A stretch of DNA of 64,000 nt from JAWPMT01 sp965242775 (GCA_965242775.1 CBDETI010000024.1:186001-250000); one strand, 5' to 3'. Numbered from the stretch's first letter, positions 18,012 through 28,098 are shown. Notes: generated from the sequence alone by a model not told the origin. Numbers and translations: made by a program.

Positions 18012-18917
18012 TTATTGGATGATAGAAGCTCGTATTCTGCTGACCTCAGCTGTCAGACCAGTAATCAAGTCCTTTGTCAACTGGAATCCGCCAGTGTTGT
18101 CGGCAATATTTTGCTCCACTTCCGCCAAGTCCTGGTCATAAACCGCCTTGAGTTTATTGAGTTCACCAGTCATATTGGTGATGGTTTCGCTTTGCTCCAC
18201 TTCCTGCATAACCGTAAGTAAATCGTCCAACGTTTTCTTTTGATCAATTACGATTTTCACCAGCGGCTCCAAAATCAGATTGCGGCTCGCCTCAGGTAAT
18301 AGGTCATCCGGATACGTAGCGATCACCTGGGTGGAGATATACAAACCCTCCACGAAAGAACCGGCCAATGCTACGGCTGCAAGATTGAGCCTGTCGAGCG
18401 TCTGCAGGCGCTCTCCAGTTACGGCCATTACTTCATCTATCAATACTGCCAGCGAATCCCGCTGACCAATATTTTCTTCAAATCTTGTGATCAGGTCGAT
18501 ATCGATCGCAGATGCCACACCTATTGTCTCAGCAAGTGTTTGGCAAACCTCGACTGAAGCAAAAACATCCTCGGATTGATCGTACGAAGACAAGTAGCCT
18601 ATGTCGGTTGCATAAACTCCCAGGTTCAACGCCGCTTTGTCAATGGAAGTGGTGTATCGGTCCGAATTGTCTAGTGAATTGACCAGATCGGCATTGAAGT
18701 CGCTTCCCGTTGCCATTAGCAGGAACGGAACCTCCGATGGAGGCGGAAGGTCCTTAATGTATTTATCTATGTCACCGGCAATTTCTTCCTTAGCAGCCGC
18801 AAACTCTTCACTTGCGTTAGAAGATGTTTCCGAGGAACCCCCACCGCAGGCCCAGAAAAAAACGGCAAGCGCAGCAAGTGCTGAAGATTTGAAAATTTTA
18901 GACAAAACGGAATGCAT
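18012..18917 (-). CDS. Hypothetical lipoprotein, helical
   Basis: 301 residues with a lipobox ending at Cys24 (VFFWAC) followed by Gly/Ser/Glu linker residues. The mature part is predicted all-alpha, acidic and without membrane segments. I recognise no enzyme motif. Segments such as LDNSDRYTTSIDKAALNLGVY and a coiled-coil-like C-terminus (LNKLKAVYDQDLAEVEQN) resemble uncharacterised Bacteroidota lipoproteins. It lies between the bestrophin and the ABC exporter on the same strand, with a terminator after it. Confidence 0.75.
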   Translation of the reverse strand: MHSVLSKIFKSSALAALAVFFWACGGGSSETSSNASEEFAAAKEEIAGDIDKYIKDLPPPSEVPFLLMATGSDFNADLVNSLDNSDRYTTSIDKAALNLGVYATDIGYLSSYDQSEDVFASVEVCQTLAETIGVASAIDIDLITRFEENIGQRDSLAVLIDEVMAVTGERLQTLDRLNLAAVALAGSFVEGLYISTQVIATYPDDLLPEASRNLILEPLVKIVIDQKKTLDDLLTVMQEVEQSETITNMTGELNKLKAVYDQDLAEVEQNIADNTGGFQLTKDLITGLTAEVSRIRASIIQ

Positions 18918-18998
18918 AATGTAAGATGGTTATTTAGGTTATTTCTCGAGTTAAATTAATTAATGCCTCATTCAAATAAAAAATTGGAGTAGTCCTGT

Positions 18999-19883
18999 TT
19001 ATTTTTCATAAGACGTATAAAATATATCGGCTATATTTTTTTTGATCTTGACACACAGTTCATTGAGGGGCAGGTCATTGACATCCTGCCCGAAAGGATC
19101 TTCAATCTCCTCCGCTATTAATTCTACACTTAATAAGAAGTAGAAAGCCAACATCACTACGGGAATACTCCAGTAATGCATTTCCCATATAAAACTCACT
19201 GGAAGCGTAATTGAATAGATAAAAAGGAACTTCTTGATGAACATACTGTACGAATACGGTATAGGTGTACTTTTAATCCGCTCACACGCACCTATGATGT
19301 CTGTAAACCCCTTGATCTCCTTATCGAGGAGGAATAAGTCTTCAGCGCTTAGGACTCCTTCACGTCGCAATTTCAAAACACGCTGAAAAAGTATATTATT
19401 CACCGTATTGGGGCGATGCTTGCTTTTGATGATAAGTTCCTTGCTCTCCTCATCCACCATATCCATTTCACCAACCAAAATACTGGTTCGAAGGTGCTCT
19501 TTCATAGCAAAAGTGACATTGGGGATCATCTTTCGAAAGAAGGTCCGCTCTTCTTCGGCATCTTTCGGAAGCATGGCATTTAACTTGATCGCCAATTGTC
19601 TGGTGTCATTGACCAACTTGCCCCATAACTTTCGACCTTCCCACCACCGATCGTAGGCGGTATTGGTCCTCAATACAAGAAAAAGTCCGAGTATCACCCC
19701 CAGTATAGAGTGAAAGGCCACGGTACCTCCATAATGCCAATCCAATACATCAATAATGATGAAACATAAAAAGGCGGTGAAGAGGCCCAGGAATAGCAAT
19801 AAAGGCAGCAAGGACTTAATTACATACCGACTGTAAACATCGAATATGAGAGAAAACCAAGATTTCGGATTGTATTGGATCAT
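18999..19883 (-). CDS. Bestrophin family ion channel
   Basis: 294-residue integral membrane protein of the bacterial bestrophin (UPF0187) family, homologues of which form pentameric chloride or cation channels. Diagnostic segments are the N-terminal PKSWFSLIFDVYSRYVIKSL, the first transmembrane helices with LGLFLVLRTNTAYDRWWEGR, and the late IPVVMLAFYFLLSVELIAEEIEDPFG, which contains the acidic gate-region motif. Length is typical. It follows the GH3-like gene by 22 bases on the same strand. Confidence 0.92.
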   Translation of the reverse strand: MIQYNPKSWFSLIFDVYSRYVIKSLLPLLLFLGLFTAFLCFIIIDVLDWHYGGTVAFHSILGVILGLFLVLRTNTAYDRWWEGRKLWGKLVNDTRQLAIKLNAMLPKDAEEERTFFRKMIPNVTFAMKEHLRTSILVGEMDMVDEESKELIIKSKHRPNTVNNILFQRVLKLRREGVLSAEDLFLLDKEIKGFTDIIGACERIKSTPIPYSYSMFIKKFLFIYSITLPVSFIWEMHYWSIPVVMLAFYFLLSVELIAEEIEDPFGQDVNDLPLNELCVKIKKNIADIFYTSYEK

Positions 19884-19905
19884 CCTTCGCTTTCAAAAAA
19901 TCGAC

Positions 19906-21045
19906 TCAATATAAGCCTTTTAACCTTTTCTGAAGTTTCTTGGGATAGTTATCCTCCAGAAGGCCCAAGTCTTTTTTCAGGGCCATGACCCTTTTATAGG
20001 ACTTCCGAATAGTTTCTACTGATATTTTGTCAGTAGCTACACCCTCCTTAATAATGTCAAACACCCGCTCCACGGTAACCAGATTGTAATCGGCCACATT
20101 ATTGGCAAAGATCAGTACATCCACACCCGCATTGACAGCCAGGATGATGGCATTCTCCAGACCGTAGTTATCGGCAATGGCCTTCATCTGCATGTCGTCG
20201 GTAAATACGACCCCCTCATACCCCAGATGATCCCGTAAAACGCCCTGGACAATCTTTTTTGATAAAGTTCCCGGAAGCTTCGATCCGTCAAGCGACCGAT
20301 TCACAACATGAGAAGTCATTACACCACGCACTATCCCCTCGTCAACCAACGACTGATAAGGGAATATTTCCTCAATCAGCCAGGTATCCGAGACGTCTGC
20401 GATACCAAGATGCGTATCATTTTTGCTACTTCCGTGACCTGGAAAATGCTTGAGGGCCGTGCCGATGTTGTGGTTATTATGTCCTTCGATGTAAGCCCTG
20501 GCATGTTGCGCCACCTCGTTGTGATCCGGCGAAAAACTTCTACCTATCTTCCCTATAATAGGGTTGTCCGGATTGATATTAACATCCACATTGGGTGCAA
20601 AATTGATATTTATCCCCAGGTCATAGAGTGTTTTAGCAGTCTTTTCAGAGTAGAATCTAGTTGAGTCCACATTATCAATTTCTCCCAATGCTTGCGCTGA
20701 TGGAGGCTTATGAAATCCATATTTTGGCTTTAATCGATTGACACGTCCCCCTTCTTCATCGATGGTAATGAAAAGAGGTATCTCCACTTTTTTTTGAATG
20801 GCCACGTTCATCTTGGCCAATTCGGCCTGGGTATTTTCCGGCAGGAGATTTTTCTCAAAAAGGACCACACCGCCAATCTTGCCAGCTTCGAGATCACGCA
20901 CAAGTGCCGCTTTGATCTCCGGATCATAATAATCTCGGATGCCCGTCATGATCATTTGACCGATCATAATATCCAAAGAATCTTTTTCTTGTGCATGCAC
21001 CTGCACCAGGCACGCCAAGAGCAATATAGAAATCGTTCTTTTCAC
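19906..21045 (-). CDS. Glycoside hydrolase family 3, NagZ-like beta-N-acetylhexosaminidase
   Basis: 379-residue secreted enzyme (signal peptide MKRTISILLLACLVQVHAQ). It contains the KHFPGHG motif and the following His/Asp loop (SSKNDTHLG) that in NagZ supplies the general acid, plus the nucleophile region GVVFTDDMQM. It is a single GH3 N-terminal domain, as in NagZ, which removes N-acetylglucosamine from peptidoglycan fragments. Unlike cytosolic NagZ it is predicted to be exported, as in other Bacteroidota homologues. It overlaps the D-threonine-aldolase-like gene by four bases. Confidence 0.88.
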   Translation of the reverse strand: MKRTISILLLACLVQVHAQEKDSLDIMIGQMIMTGIRDYYDPEIKAALVRDLEAGKIGGVVLFEKNLLPENTQAELAKMNVAIQKKVEIPLFITIDEEGGRVNRLKPKYGFHKPPSAQALGEIDNVDSTRFYSEKTAKTLYDLGININFAPNVDVNINPDNPIIGKIGRSFSPDHNEVAQHARAYIEGHNNHNIGTALKHFPGHGSSKNDTHLGIADVSDTWLIEEIFPYQSLVDEGIVRGVMTSHVVNRSLDGSKLPGTLSKKIVQGVLRDHLGYEGVVFTDDMQMKAIADNYGLENAIILAVNAGVDVLIFANNVADYNLVTVERVFDIIKEGVATDKISVETIRKSYKRVMALKKDLGLLEDNYPKKLQKRLKGLY

Positions 21046-22127
21046 AGTTCCTTTTTCAATTTGTTTAACACTTTGCCTTCAAATGTAAAATATCCGGGCA
21101 TCAGGTCCGCGGTTAAACAAGAGTGTACTGGCAAAACCCCCACAACATCGCCGATTTTTAATTTTGAAATGAAGGAAGAAGCTCCTTTGATGATCCCGTG
21201 TTCCTGCGAAATCCTGTCAAGGACAGCCTGACCCGACAGATGCCAGCCAGATTCATTAAATGATACTACCTCCCCAAAATAGTTGGATCCATCGGTGCGG
21301 GTGAGCGCGTCCTTCGAAAAATGAACACCTCCCCCGTAGATCACCGCCTCATCGCGATTTTCATGCTTGGCTACCACCGGACACGCCATAGCCACGGCAA
21401 TATTTGACAGGCCGCAAGATCCGATTTGAGATTGCATCACATCGTAAAAGACAAAATTTCCCGCTCGCAGCTCATCAATTTGATGAAGATCTTCCGCTAC
21501 AGAAGCCGTTGGTGTATCGCCCCAGGATACAAAGGGTTTTGCACCCAGCACATTCCTTATCTCCTGGAGTGTGTCGAGTCCTTCCTGGTAGATTTCCAGG
21601 ATTTTTTTCCTCGAGCGAGCTCTGTAAGAATGGCCAGCATGGGCGAGCAGTCCCAGGAAAGGATGGCCTGTGGTCTCCTGATCCACCAACTGCTTCAAAA
21701 TATCTTTTTGGTTGACTTGCAAGCCAGTGCGTCGGGTGCCAACGTCTACCTTGATAAAATAGCCAACACCGTCGTTCACATGGTCTTTCAGATGATGCAG
21801 GGCCTCCTTGGATTCTACGAGCAGGTTCAAGGTGGCTTTTTCTGCTATCAGGTTAATGTCATTGCATTCTAAAGGGTTGTACGGAAATGCAATCGTAATA
21901 TCCGTCCAGCCATGATCTGCAAAATACCTGGCCATGCTCACCGAAGAAGCTGTGATTTTTTTTACCCCTTCCTCCAGAAACCAAGACCCAATATCAGCAG
22001 ACTGATGTGTCTTGAAGTGTGGTCGGAGGAAAATGCCATTCTGCCTGGCTTTTTCGGCCATAGTGCGGATATTCTCCCTGGCCTTAGATTCATCTACCAG
22101 AAGGGTCGGTTTCTTGATATCAATCAT
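21042..22127 (-). CDS. PLP-dependent D-threonine aldolase / D-serine dehydratase-like enzyme
   Basis: 361-residue fold-type III PLP enzyme (alanine-racemase-like N-domain). The PLP lysine is Lys39 in FLRPHFKTHQS, and the C-terminal metal site is visible as His and Cys in LPVHSC. Such enzymes cleave D-threonine or related D-3-hydroxy amino acids, or dehydrate D-serine; which one cannot be told here. It starts one base after the stop of the broken ceramidase-like gene and overlaps the GH3 gene, so the three form one transcript. Confidence 0.87.
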   Translation of the reverse strand: MIDIKKPTLLVDESKARENIRTMAEKARQNGIFLRPHFKTHQSADIGSWFLEEGVKKITASSVSMARYFADHGWTDITIAFPYNPLECNDINLIAEKATLNLLVESKEALHHLKDHVNDGVGYFIKVDVGTRRTGLQVNQKDILKQLVDQETTGHPFLGLLAHAGHSYRARSRKKILEIYQEGLDTLQEIRNVLGAKPFVSWGDTPTASVAEDLHQIDELRAGNFVFYDVMQSQIGSCGLSNIAVAMACPVVAKHENRDEAVIYGGGVHFSKDALTRTDGSNYFGEVVSFNESGWHLSGQAVLDRISQEHGIIKGASSFISKLKIGDVVGVLPVHSCLTADLMPGYFTFEGKVLNKLKKEL

Positions 22128-23503
22128 TTATTCGGTTGCTTTAGGTTGTGCAAGATTATGCAAAATTCGGCTACAGGTCTCACTCAGGTAAGCGCCAGCA
22201 TCTGGACCGTACCAGCTCATGGTGCGTGCCTCATATCGAGGAAGATCATACCACTCATCTTTGATGATGTATCCGCCATACCCTCCGTTGAAAGACGTGA
22301 TAATAAGACGGAAACCTAGCGCTTCAGCCTTTTTATACAGTGGAATCGCAAGCTCTCCTGAAAAGTCACAGGGCATGCCCAGGAAGACGATATCACCTAA
22401 AATCAGCCCTTTCACCCTGAGGGGATAATCTCCGAATAGTTCTTGGAAGACCCAAGGTCTAAGTTGCAGGTTCCGGGTCACCTTTAAACCGGGTTTGCGC
22501 ATGGGTAGTGTCATCTCGAAACTACGGAGTGACACCTGTGATTGATAGCTGGGGTTTAATAGATCCAATAGGTCCATGCTTTCTTTCAAATCATGCGCTG
22601 ATTTCCAGTACTTCCTTCCATTCATCCGCAGGATAGTTTTTCGTTACTGGCCCATACTTCCGACGGCTCCCGCCGAAAAGATGGAAATATCTGGTGTTAG
22701 GCTCTTGCTCCATCAGGTGATTAAAATAGCCCGGATAGTCGGCGGACATTTCTCGATAATGGCGACTAAGGCACGTGGCATGGGCTGAAAACACATTGAG
22801 ATAGCCTGTCAACTCCGCAGATTTCAACTTCAAGGTTTTAATCACAGGGATCGATCGTTCCTTTTGCACCTGCCAGGCGGTTTTTGACCAATTCGGACAT
22901 GTCCAATTCGCTATAGGTAACAGCACCAGGCTGCTTTCGCTCGTCGGCCAAACGAATGGACCTGGCAATGGCCCCAGCCAACGATTTTACAACCTCCGGA
23001 TCAAATGATCCTGCGAAGAGATTCCCAACAAAGCCGGGTGCCCAGGCACCAATACTGGAATGTGTGTGCGTGGCAGTGAGAAAAATCTGCTCACTATTCC
23101 AGTCCTGCCCCAGCACCTGATAAACTGCTTGCGTCAACTCCGGATGAATGATCAGGAGGTCTGCACTTACATAAGCTACTTTCTCGTCGGTACTTTCAAA
23201 TACGACGGTACGCACAAACACGGAATCGTGGATTGCGTCGAATGCCTTGGGCTTCCTGCCCCCATAACCCGCAAGGGGCAAAACAGCATCAGGTGTAATA
23301 TTCACCTTTGACCAACCAATTAGTAGGGAATCGCCAGGAATCGACTGCCTCACCGAGGACAGATCGGTTACCTGTTCCAGCATCTCTTTATAAAAGCGCT
23401 TCTCCTGGTAGGGTTCCCGGTCCACCACATTCAGTACCAGGTGGCAAAACAAAAAAATGCTTTGAAGTACGAGTCCCAGTGGATTGATTAGGCGCCTGAA
23501 CAT
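22128..23503 (-). pseudogene. Neutral/alkaline ceramidase-like hydrolase, interrupted by four frame changes
   Basis: Three overlapping minus-strand reading frames together give one protein of about 458 residues with the layout of the neutral/alkaline non-lysosomal ceramidase N-domain. An N-terminal membrane anchor is followed by GWSKVNITPD, PLAGYGGR, a THTHSS motif, then NVFSAHATCLSR and SADYPGYF, and a C-terminal ILGDIVFLGMPCDFSGEL. The frame changes near 22847 (one extra base in a C triplet), again near 22683, back near 22650, and once more near 22594. Between the last three sites, conserved residues (SAGAVGSMG, then PVTKNYPADEW) alternate between frames. Sequence is conserved on either side of each break, so this is a young pseudogene or a cluster of sequencing errors. 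The next gene downstream starts right after the stop. Confidence 0.8.
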
Positions 23504-23587
23504 GATACACTAAGTTGGCGATTGTACCAGGAGAATAAAAACTTCTAGAGGAAAAGGGGATGAAATGGATTTCGTTGGGGCCTCTGA

Positions 23588-25126
23588 TCAACCTGCCCAA
23601 TTTTCCCTGTCGAGGCTGCGATACTGGATCGCTTCGGCCAGGTGTTCTATTTTTATTTGCTCACTAGCGGCAAGATCGGCAATGGTCCTCGACACGCGAA
23701 GTATCCGATCATAAGCTCGGGCGGAAAGACCCAGTTTCTCCATAGCGGTTTTCAGCAGCACTTTTCCTGCTTCATTGATTTGACAAACCTCCTTGACCAT
23801 TTGTGGTGGCATCATGGCATTGTGGTGAGTTTCGGGAAATTCTTCGAACCTTGATTTCTGAGTGGTCCGTGCATTGATTACCCGGTCCCGGATATTTTCA
23901 CTTCTCTCCGCCTCCCTTTGGGCGGTCATTTGATCAAAAGATACTGGCGTGACCTCCACATGAAGGTCAATTCTATCCAGCAGTGGGCCACTGATCTTGT
24001 TGAGGTAGCGCTGCACACTCCCCGGCGGGCATACACATTCCTTTTCCGGGTGATTATAATATCCGCAGGGGCAGGGGTTCATACTCGCAATAAGCATAAA
24101 ATTGGCCGGATAGTCCAACGAAATTTTGGCCCGGCTGATGGTCACCTTGCGCTCCTCCAGCGGTTGCCTCATCACTTCCAGCACGGTCCTTTTAAACTCG
24201 GGTAATTCATCCATAAACAGCACTCCATTGTGGGCAAGGGAGATCTCCCCGGGCTGAGGAATGCCTCCGCCTCCTACCAGGGCTACGTCGCTGATCGTGT
24301 GGTGCGGCGACCGGAAGGGTCGATTGGAGATAAGATGGGCGTCATTGCCAAGTTTACCTGCCACGGAATGGATTTTCGTGGTTTCCAGTGCCTCGTGCAA
24401 GGAAAGCGGCGGTAGGATGGAGCTCAGCCTCTTTGCCAGCATGGTCTTGCCAGCTCCGGGTGGACCAACCATGATCACATTGTGACCTCCTGCCGCAGCA
24501 ATTTCGAGCGCTCTCTTGATGTTTTCCTGCCCTTGAACATCGGCAAAATCCACCGCATACGAATTCAACTCATGCTCAAAAATGTCCCGGGTATCATGAA
24601 TTACCGGAGTTATGATTTGGTCGCCTGTAAGATGATCGATGGCCTCTTTCAGGGTTTCCACACCAATGACCTCCAATTGATCGACGATAGCTGCCTCTGA
24701 GGCATTGGCTTTGGGCAGGATAAAGCCTTTAAACCCTTTCTTGCGCGCCTCTATGGCAATAGGCAAAGCGCCTTTGATTGGCCTCAAGATCCCATCCAGG
24801 GCAAGTTCGCCCATCAACACATAGCTCTCCAATTCCGGGGCGACAATTTGCTCTGAGGCAGATAAGATCCCCAATGCGATGGGCAGATCGTATGCCGAAC
24901 CTTCTTTCCGAATGTCCGCAGGTGCCAGATTCACCACCACCTTTTGACGAGGCATCCTGTAGCCATTATACTTGATGGAGGATTCTACACGCTGTTGGGA
25001 CTCCTTGACCGCCGAATCCGGAAGGCCGACCATAAAAAATTTTGTGCCCTGACCCACGTTCACCTCCACGGTAATCGTCGACGCGTCTACACCGTAGACG
25101 GCACTTCCGTAAGTTTTTGCCAGCAT
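23588..25126 (-). CDS. YifB family Mg-chelatase-like AAA+ ATPase
   Basis: 512-residue cytosolic ATPase of the YifB/ComM family; ComM is a branch-migration helicase in natural transformation. It has an N-terminal Lon-like/ChlI domain (about 1-180), then the AAA+ core with Walker A GPPGAGKT and Walker B GVLFMDELPEF. A cysteine cluster (CPCGYYNHPEKECVCPP) typical of YifB precedes the C-terminal Mg-chelatase lid. A GAGGAG-type ribosome-binding site abuts the ATG at 25126. The 123 bases before it hold no gene; a small inverted repeat lies at 25177-25191. Confidence 0.93.
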   Translation of the reverse strand: MLAKTYGSAVYGVDASTITVEVNVGQGTKFFMVGLPDSAVKESQQRVESSIKYNGYRMPRQKVVVNLAPADIRKEGSAYDLPIALGILSASEQIVAPELESYVLMGELALDGILRPIKGALPIAIEARKKGFKGFILPKANASEAAIVDQLEVIGVETLKEAIDHLTGDQIITPVIHDTRDIFEHELNSYAVDFADVQGQENIKRALEIAAAGGHNVIMVGPPGAGKTMLAKRLSSILPPLSLHEALETTKIHSVAGKLGNDAHLISNRPFRSPHHTISDVALVGGGGIPQPGEISLAHNGVLFMDELPEFKRTVLEVMRQPLEERKVTISRAKISLDYPANFMLIASMNPCPCGYYNHPEKECVCPPGSVQRYLNKISGPLLDRIDLHVEVTPVSFDQMTAQREAERSENIRDRVINARTTQKSRFEEFPETHHNAMMPPQMVKEVCQINEAGKVLLKTAMEKLGLSARAYDRILRVSRTIADLAASEQIKIEHLAEAIQYRSLDRENWAG

Positions 25127-25249
25127 CTCCTCAGTCGTTTTTGAAAAGCGGTAAAAATATGGAAATTGCTGATCCCGTGTTCCGTGAACACCGGTAAACT
25201 AGACTCATATGCAGTCCCTTCTTTGGCAAGATTTCAAGTGCTGACCAAA

Positions 25250-25849
25250 CTACTCTTCCTCGTCGGTATGACCATCCAGACCCTGCTCCACCAACAGGAT
25301 GAGTATGTGGATGATCTTAATGTGCATTTCCTGAATGCGGTCGGAATAGCCAACATGTGGCACTCTGATTTCGTGGGTAGCCATTTTCCCTAGCTGACCA
25401 CCATCATTTCCTGTCAAAGCCAATGTTTTCATATCCAACATGGCTGCCCGCTCAAATGCTCTGATTACATTTTTAGAGTTACCACTCGTGCTGATACCGA
25501 CCAATAAATCTTCAGGCTTGCCCAAAGCCTGGACGAATCGCGCAAATGTCTCCTCATAGCCATAATCGTTGCTCACACATGATAAATGCGTCGGGTCTGA
25601 AATGGCCAATGCCGCTATTGGCTTCCTGTCTTCCCGAAAGCGACCGGTAAGCTCCTCTGCAAAATGCATAGCATCAGCGTGAGATCCCCCATTGCCGCAG
25701 CAAATGATCTTACCTCCGGCTTGTATCGTTCGAATGATTTCCTTGCTAACCAAGTCTAGTAAATGGAGGTTTTGATCATCATCTAAATATCGGACCAATA
25801 CCTCCTTAGCTTGCAATAACTCGCGCGTTATGCGTGCAATATTCTCCAT
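25250..25849 (-). CDS. gmhA: D-sedoheptulose 7-phosphate isomerase (SIS domain)
   Basis: Makes D-glycero-D-manno-heptose 7-phosphate, the first committed step to the heptose of lipopolysaccharide core, in the cytosol. The 199 residues form a single SIS domain. The phosphate-binding CGNGGSHADAMHFAEEL, the GISTSGNSKNVI loop and the C-terminal metal-site segment EMHIKIIHILI are all visible. It is the last gene of an envelope operon (Wzi-like protein, MsbA-like exporter, small membrane protein, gmhA), which agrees with a role in LPS or surface glycan assembly. Confidence 0.9.
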   Translation of the reverse strand: MENIARITRELLQAKEVLVRYLDDDQNLHLLDLVSKEIIRTIQAGGKIICCGNGGSHADAMHFAEELTGRFREDRKPIAALAISDPTHLSCVSNDYGYEETFARFVQALGKPEDLLVGISTSGNSKNVIRAFERAAMLDMKTLALTGNDGGQLGKMATHEIRVPHVGYSDRIQEMHIKIIHILILLVEQGLDGHTDEEE

Positions 25850-25853
25850 TAAA

Positions 25854-26201
25854 TTATTTTGAGAGATCGTCTAGCCTTAACTCCGTGAATCCATCTTTAG
25901 TGACTTCTTCCTGGGCCTTCTCATAAAGCTTCTCTTCTAGATCTTTGATTTGCTGATTGGCGGCTTTGAGTTCCTTCCTCACGTTTTTTAAATAAAGATT
26001 TTCAAAAATGAGTTCAAGTGTCATTAAAGCACTTAGGCCATACAGGAGATTGCGGCCAAGAACCGGGAGGTCCGAGAAATATTTGAACCAGCCCCAATCT
26101 TTAAATAGATCAAGCGCCTCATACAAATTGATCGAGATAACGAGTACCAGTAGTATACTCGAGATATAGACGATATAGAAGAGGATCTTAAGGGTCTTCA
26201 T
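25854..26201 (-). CDS. Small membrane protein with cytosolic coiled coil
   Basis: 115 residues of no recognised family. Two transmembrane segments are visible (about 6-27 and 47-68), followed by a charged coiled coil (KELKAANQQIKDLEEKLYEK) and an acidic tail. It sits between the MsbA-like exporter and gmhA, four bases before gmhA, so it probably belongs to the same envelope transcript. The function is unknown; a scaffold or regulator of lipid or glycan assembly is only a guess. Confidence 0.7.
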   Translation of the reverse strand: MKTLKILFYIVYISSILLVLVISINLYEALDLFKDWGWFKYFSDLPVLGRNLLYGLSALMTLELIFENLYLKNVRKELKAANQQIKDLEEKLYEKAQEEVTKDGFTELRLDDLSK

Positions 26202-26206
26202 CTCCT

Positions 26207-26239
26207 TGTTCAGCGGTGAAAGCCTGTTCAGCGGTGAAA
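26207..26239. repeat. Two direct copies of a 15-bp sequence in a leader region
   Basis: TGTTCAGCGGTGAAA occurs at 26207-26221 and again at 26225-26239 (period 18) in the 70-bp gap between the MsbA-like gene and the small membrane protein gene. It could be replication slippage or a regulator site; nothing distinguishes the two. Confidence 0.6.
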
Positions 26240-26271
26240 AGTTATAACAATTAAGGCACTTGCCCGAACCT

Positions 26272-28095
26272 CTAGTCGAACGATTGCATTTCTATTAGGT
26301 TTTGATATAGCCCGCCATGCTTAATGAGCGAGTCGTGATTGCCCTGTTCAACCAAGCTACCCTCCTGCACGACCAATATCTGATCAGCCTGTTTAATAGT
26401 GCTCAAGCGATGCGCAATGACCAGACTGGTCCGATTGGCCATTAACTTAAAAATGGCCTCTTGCACTAAGGTCTCGGATTGTGAGTCCAGTGCGGAGGTA
26501 GCCTCATCCAGGATCAATAGCGGCGGATTTTTCAGCACAGCCCTGGCTATACTCAACCGTTGCCGCTGGCCGCCGGAGAGTTTGGTACCTCTCTCCCCAA
26601 TCATGGTATCGAAACCTGACGGCAACGATTCAATAAATTCCAGTGCGTTGGCCACTTTCGCTGCTTCCACCACTTCTTCCAGCGATGCTTCGGGCTTTCC
26701 AAAGGCTATATTTTTAAAAATTGTGTCATGAAACAAAATCGACTCCTGGGTGACTATGCCCATAAGCGTTCGCAGCGCATTCAGGTCCAACTGGCGTAAA
26801 TCCGTGCCATCTAACTCGATGCTGCCACTAACAGGATCATAAAATCTGGGTATCAGGTCAGCGATTGTGGATTTACCTCCACCTGAGGGACCCACGAGGG
26901 CTACAATTTCGCCTTTCTTGATCTCAAAAGATACCCTTTTCAACACCGCTTTGTCCTCATAAGCAAATGAAACATCTTCGAATCGAAGGCCTTGTGTTAT
27001 AGAGGTAATGACCTTGGCACCGGGCCGATTATAAATCCTCGGCTCAGAATCTATCAAATCAAAAACGCGCTCCGCAGACACAAGTCCCCGCTGAATATTG
27101 CTGATGGCCGTGGAAAAAGATTTGGCTGGATTGAGTATTTGAGAAAAAACAATCAGGAAACCAAGAAACATTGATCCTGTAAGATTTCCATCAGAGGACA
27201 ACACTATGGTACCGCCAATGAGTAATATTACCGCCATAATCATTACCCCGAAAAACTCCGAAACAGGGCGAGCAAAGCTTTGCCTCAGAGACATGCGAAA
27301 GTTGTGTCTTGCATATTTCAGTACCTCCAGATTGAATTTGTCGGCGACGTACCTCCTGGCATCGAAAGCCTTGATAATCCTCATGCCTGTGATGGCTTCA
27401 TCCAGGGTAGAAGTAATCTGAGATAGTGCCGCTTGCGTGAGGCGCGCTCTCCGCCGGAGCCGCTTGGTAAGATATGAAATTGTGCCACCCGAAAGGGGAA
27501 TTATGGCCAGCGAATAAAGCGTCAACTCCGGCGAGAGTCGAAATAAAACGATGAAATAACCTGCTATTAGGATAGGCTCTTTGATCAAGGCCTTCAGCGC
27601 CCCAACCACTGTAGATTCCACCTGTTGAATGTCTGTCGTGATCCGTGCCACCAGATCCCCCTTTTTCTGAACGGTAAAATAACTGAGGTCAAAGCGAGAT
27701 ACTTTCTCAAAGGCCTCCTCACGTAGTTTCGAAATCACGCGTATCCGGACCTTTGCAGTCAATACCGCCAATAAAATTCCAAAAACATTGGAAAGAAGAA
27801 ACGAAACCACCAGGATGGTGGTCACGAAATACAAAGCGGAAGTTTTGCCTTGGTCTTGGACGACAGTGCCAAAGTGAAAATAGAAGAGTTCTTTAAGATA
27901 TTGAAGAGAGACCTCCCAGTCAGGCTTTTGAGAAACAACGATCGTAGATTCTTCAAATAAAATCTGAAGGACCGGGATCATGATAGAAATATTCAGTACG
28001 CTAAATAAAGTGTGAGCGACTGTCGACAAGGAGTACGCTGGGATTGTTCGACCATATGGCCTTCCATAGCTTAGAATGCGAAGAAATGTTCTCAT
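26272..28095 (-). CDS. MsbA-like lipid/oligosaccharide ABC exporter
   Basis: 607-residue half-transporter with an N-terminal six-helix membrane domain (about 1-330) fused to an ATPase. Walker A is GPSGGGKST, the signature LSGGQRQR, Walker B PLLILDEATSALD, and the switch histidine is in VIAHRLSTI. This is the type-I exporter layout of MsbA, the lipid A flippase. It starts three bases after the Wzi-like gene and is followed by gmhA, so transport of lipid A or a related glycolipid is likely. General multidrug export cannot be excluded from sequence. Confidence 0.87.
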   Translation of the reverse strand: MRTFLRILSYGRPYGRTIPAYSLSTVAHTLFSVLNISIMIPVLQILFEESTIVVSQKPDWEVSLQYLKELFYFHFGTVVQDQGKTSALYFVTTILVVSFLLSNVFGILLAVLTAKVRIRVISKLREEAFEKVSRFDLSYFTVQKKGDLVARITTDIQQVESTVVGALKALIKEPILIAGYFIVLFRLSPELTLYSLAIIPLSGGTISYLTKRLRRRARLTQAALSQITSTLDEAITGMRIIKAFDARRYVADKFNLEVLKYARHNFRMSLRQSFARPVSEFFGVMIMAVILLIGGTIVLSSDGNLTGSMFLGFLIVFSQILNPAKSFSTAISNIQRGLVSAERVFDLIDSEPRIYNRPGAKVITSITQGLRFEDVSFAYEDKAVLKRVSFEIKKGEIVALVGPSGGGKSTIADLIPRFYDPVSGSIELDGTDLRQLDLNALRTLMGIVTQESILFHDTIFKNIAFGKPEASLEEVVEAAKVANALEFIESLPSGFDTMIGERGTKLSGGQRQRLSIARAVLKNPPLLILDEATSALDSQSETLVQEAIFKLMANRTSLVIAHRLSTIKQADQILVVQEGSLVEQGNHDSLIKHGGLYQNLIEMQSFD

Positions 28096-28098
28096 GTA

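Noticed and set aside
25177..25191. Inverted repeat GTGTTC-CGT-GAACAC as a terminator
   Set aside because: No T-tract follows on either strand; it could be an operator for the YifB gene but nothing supports that.
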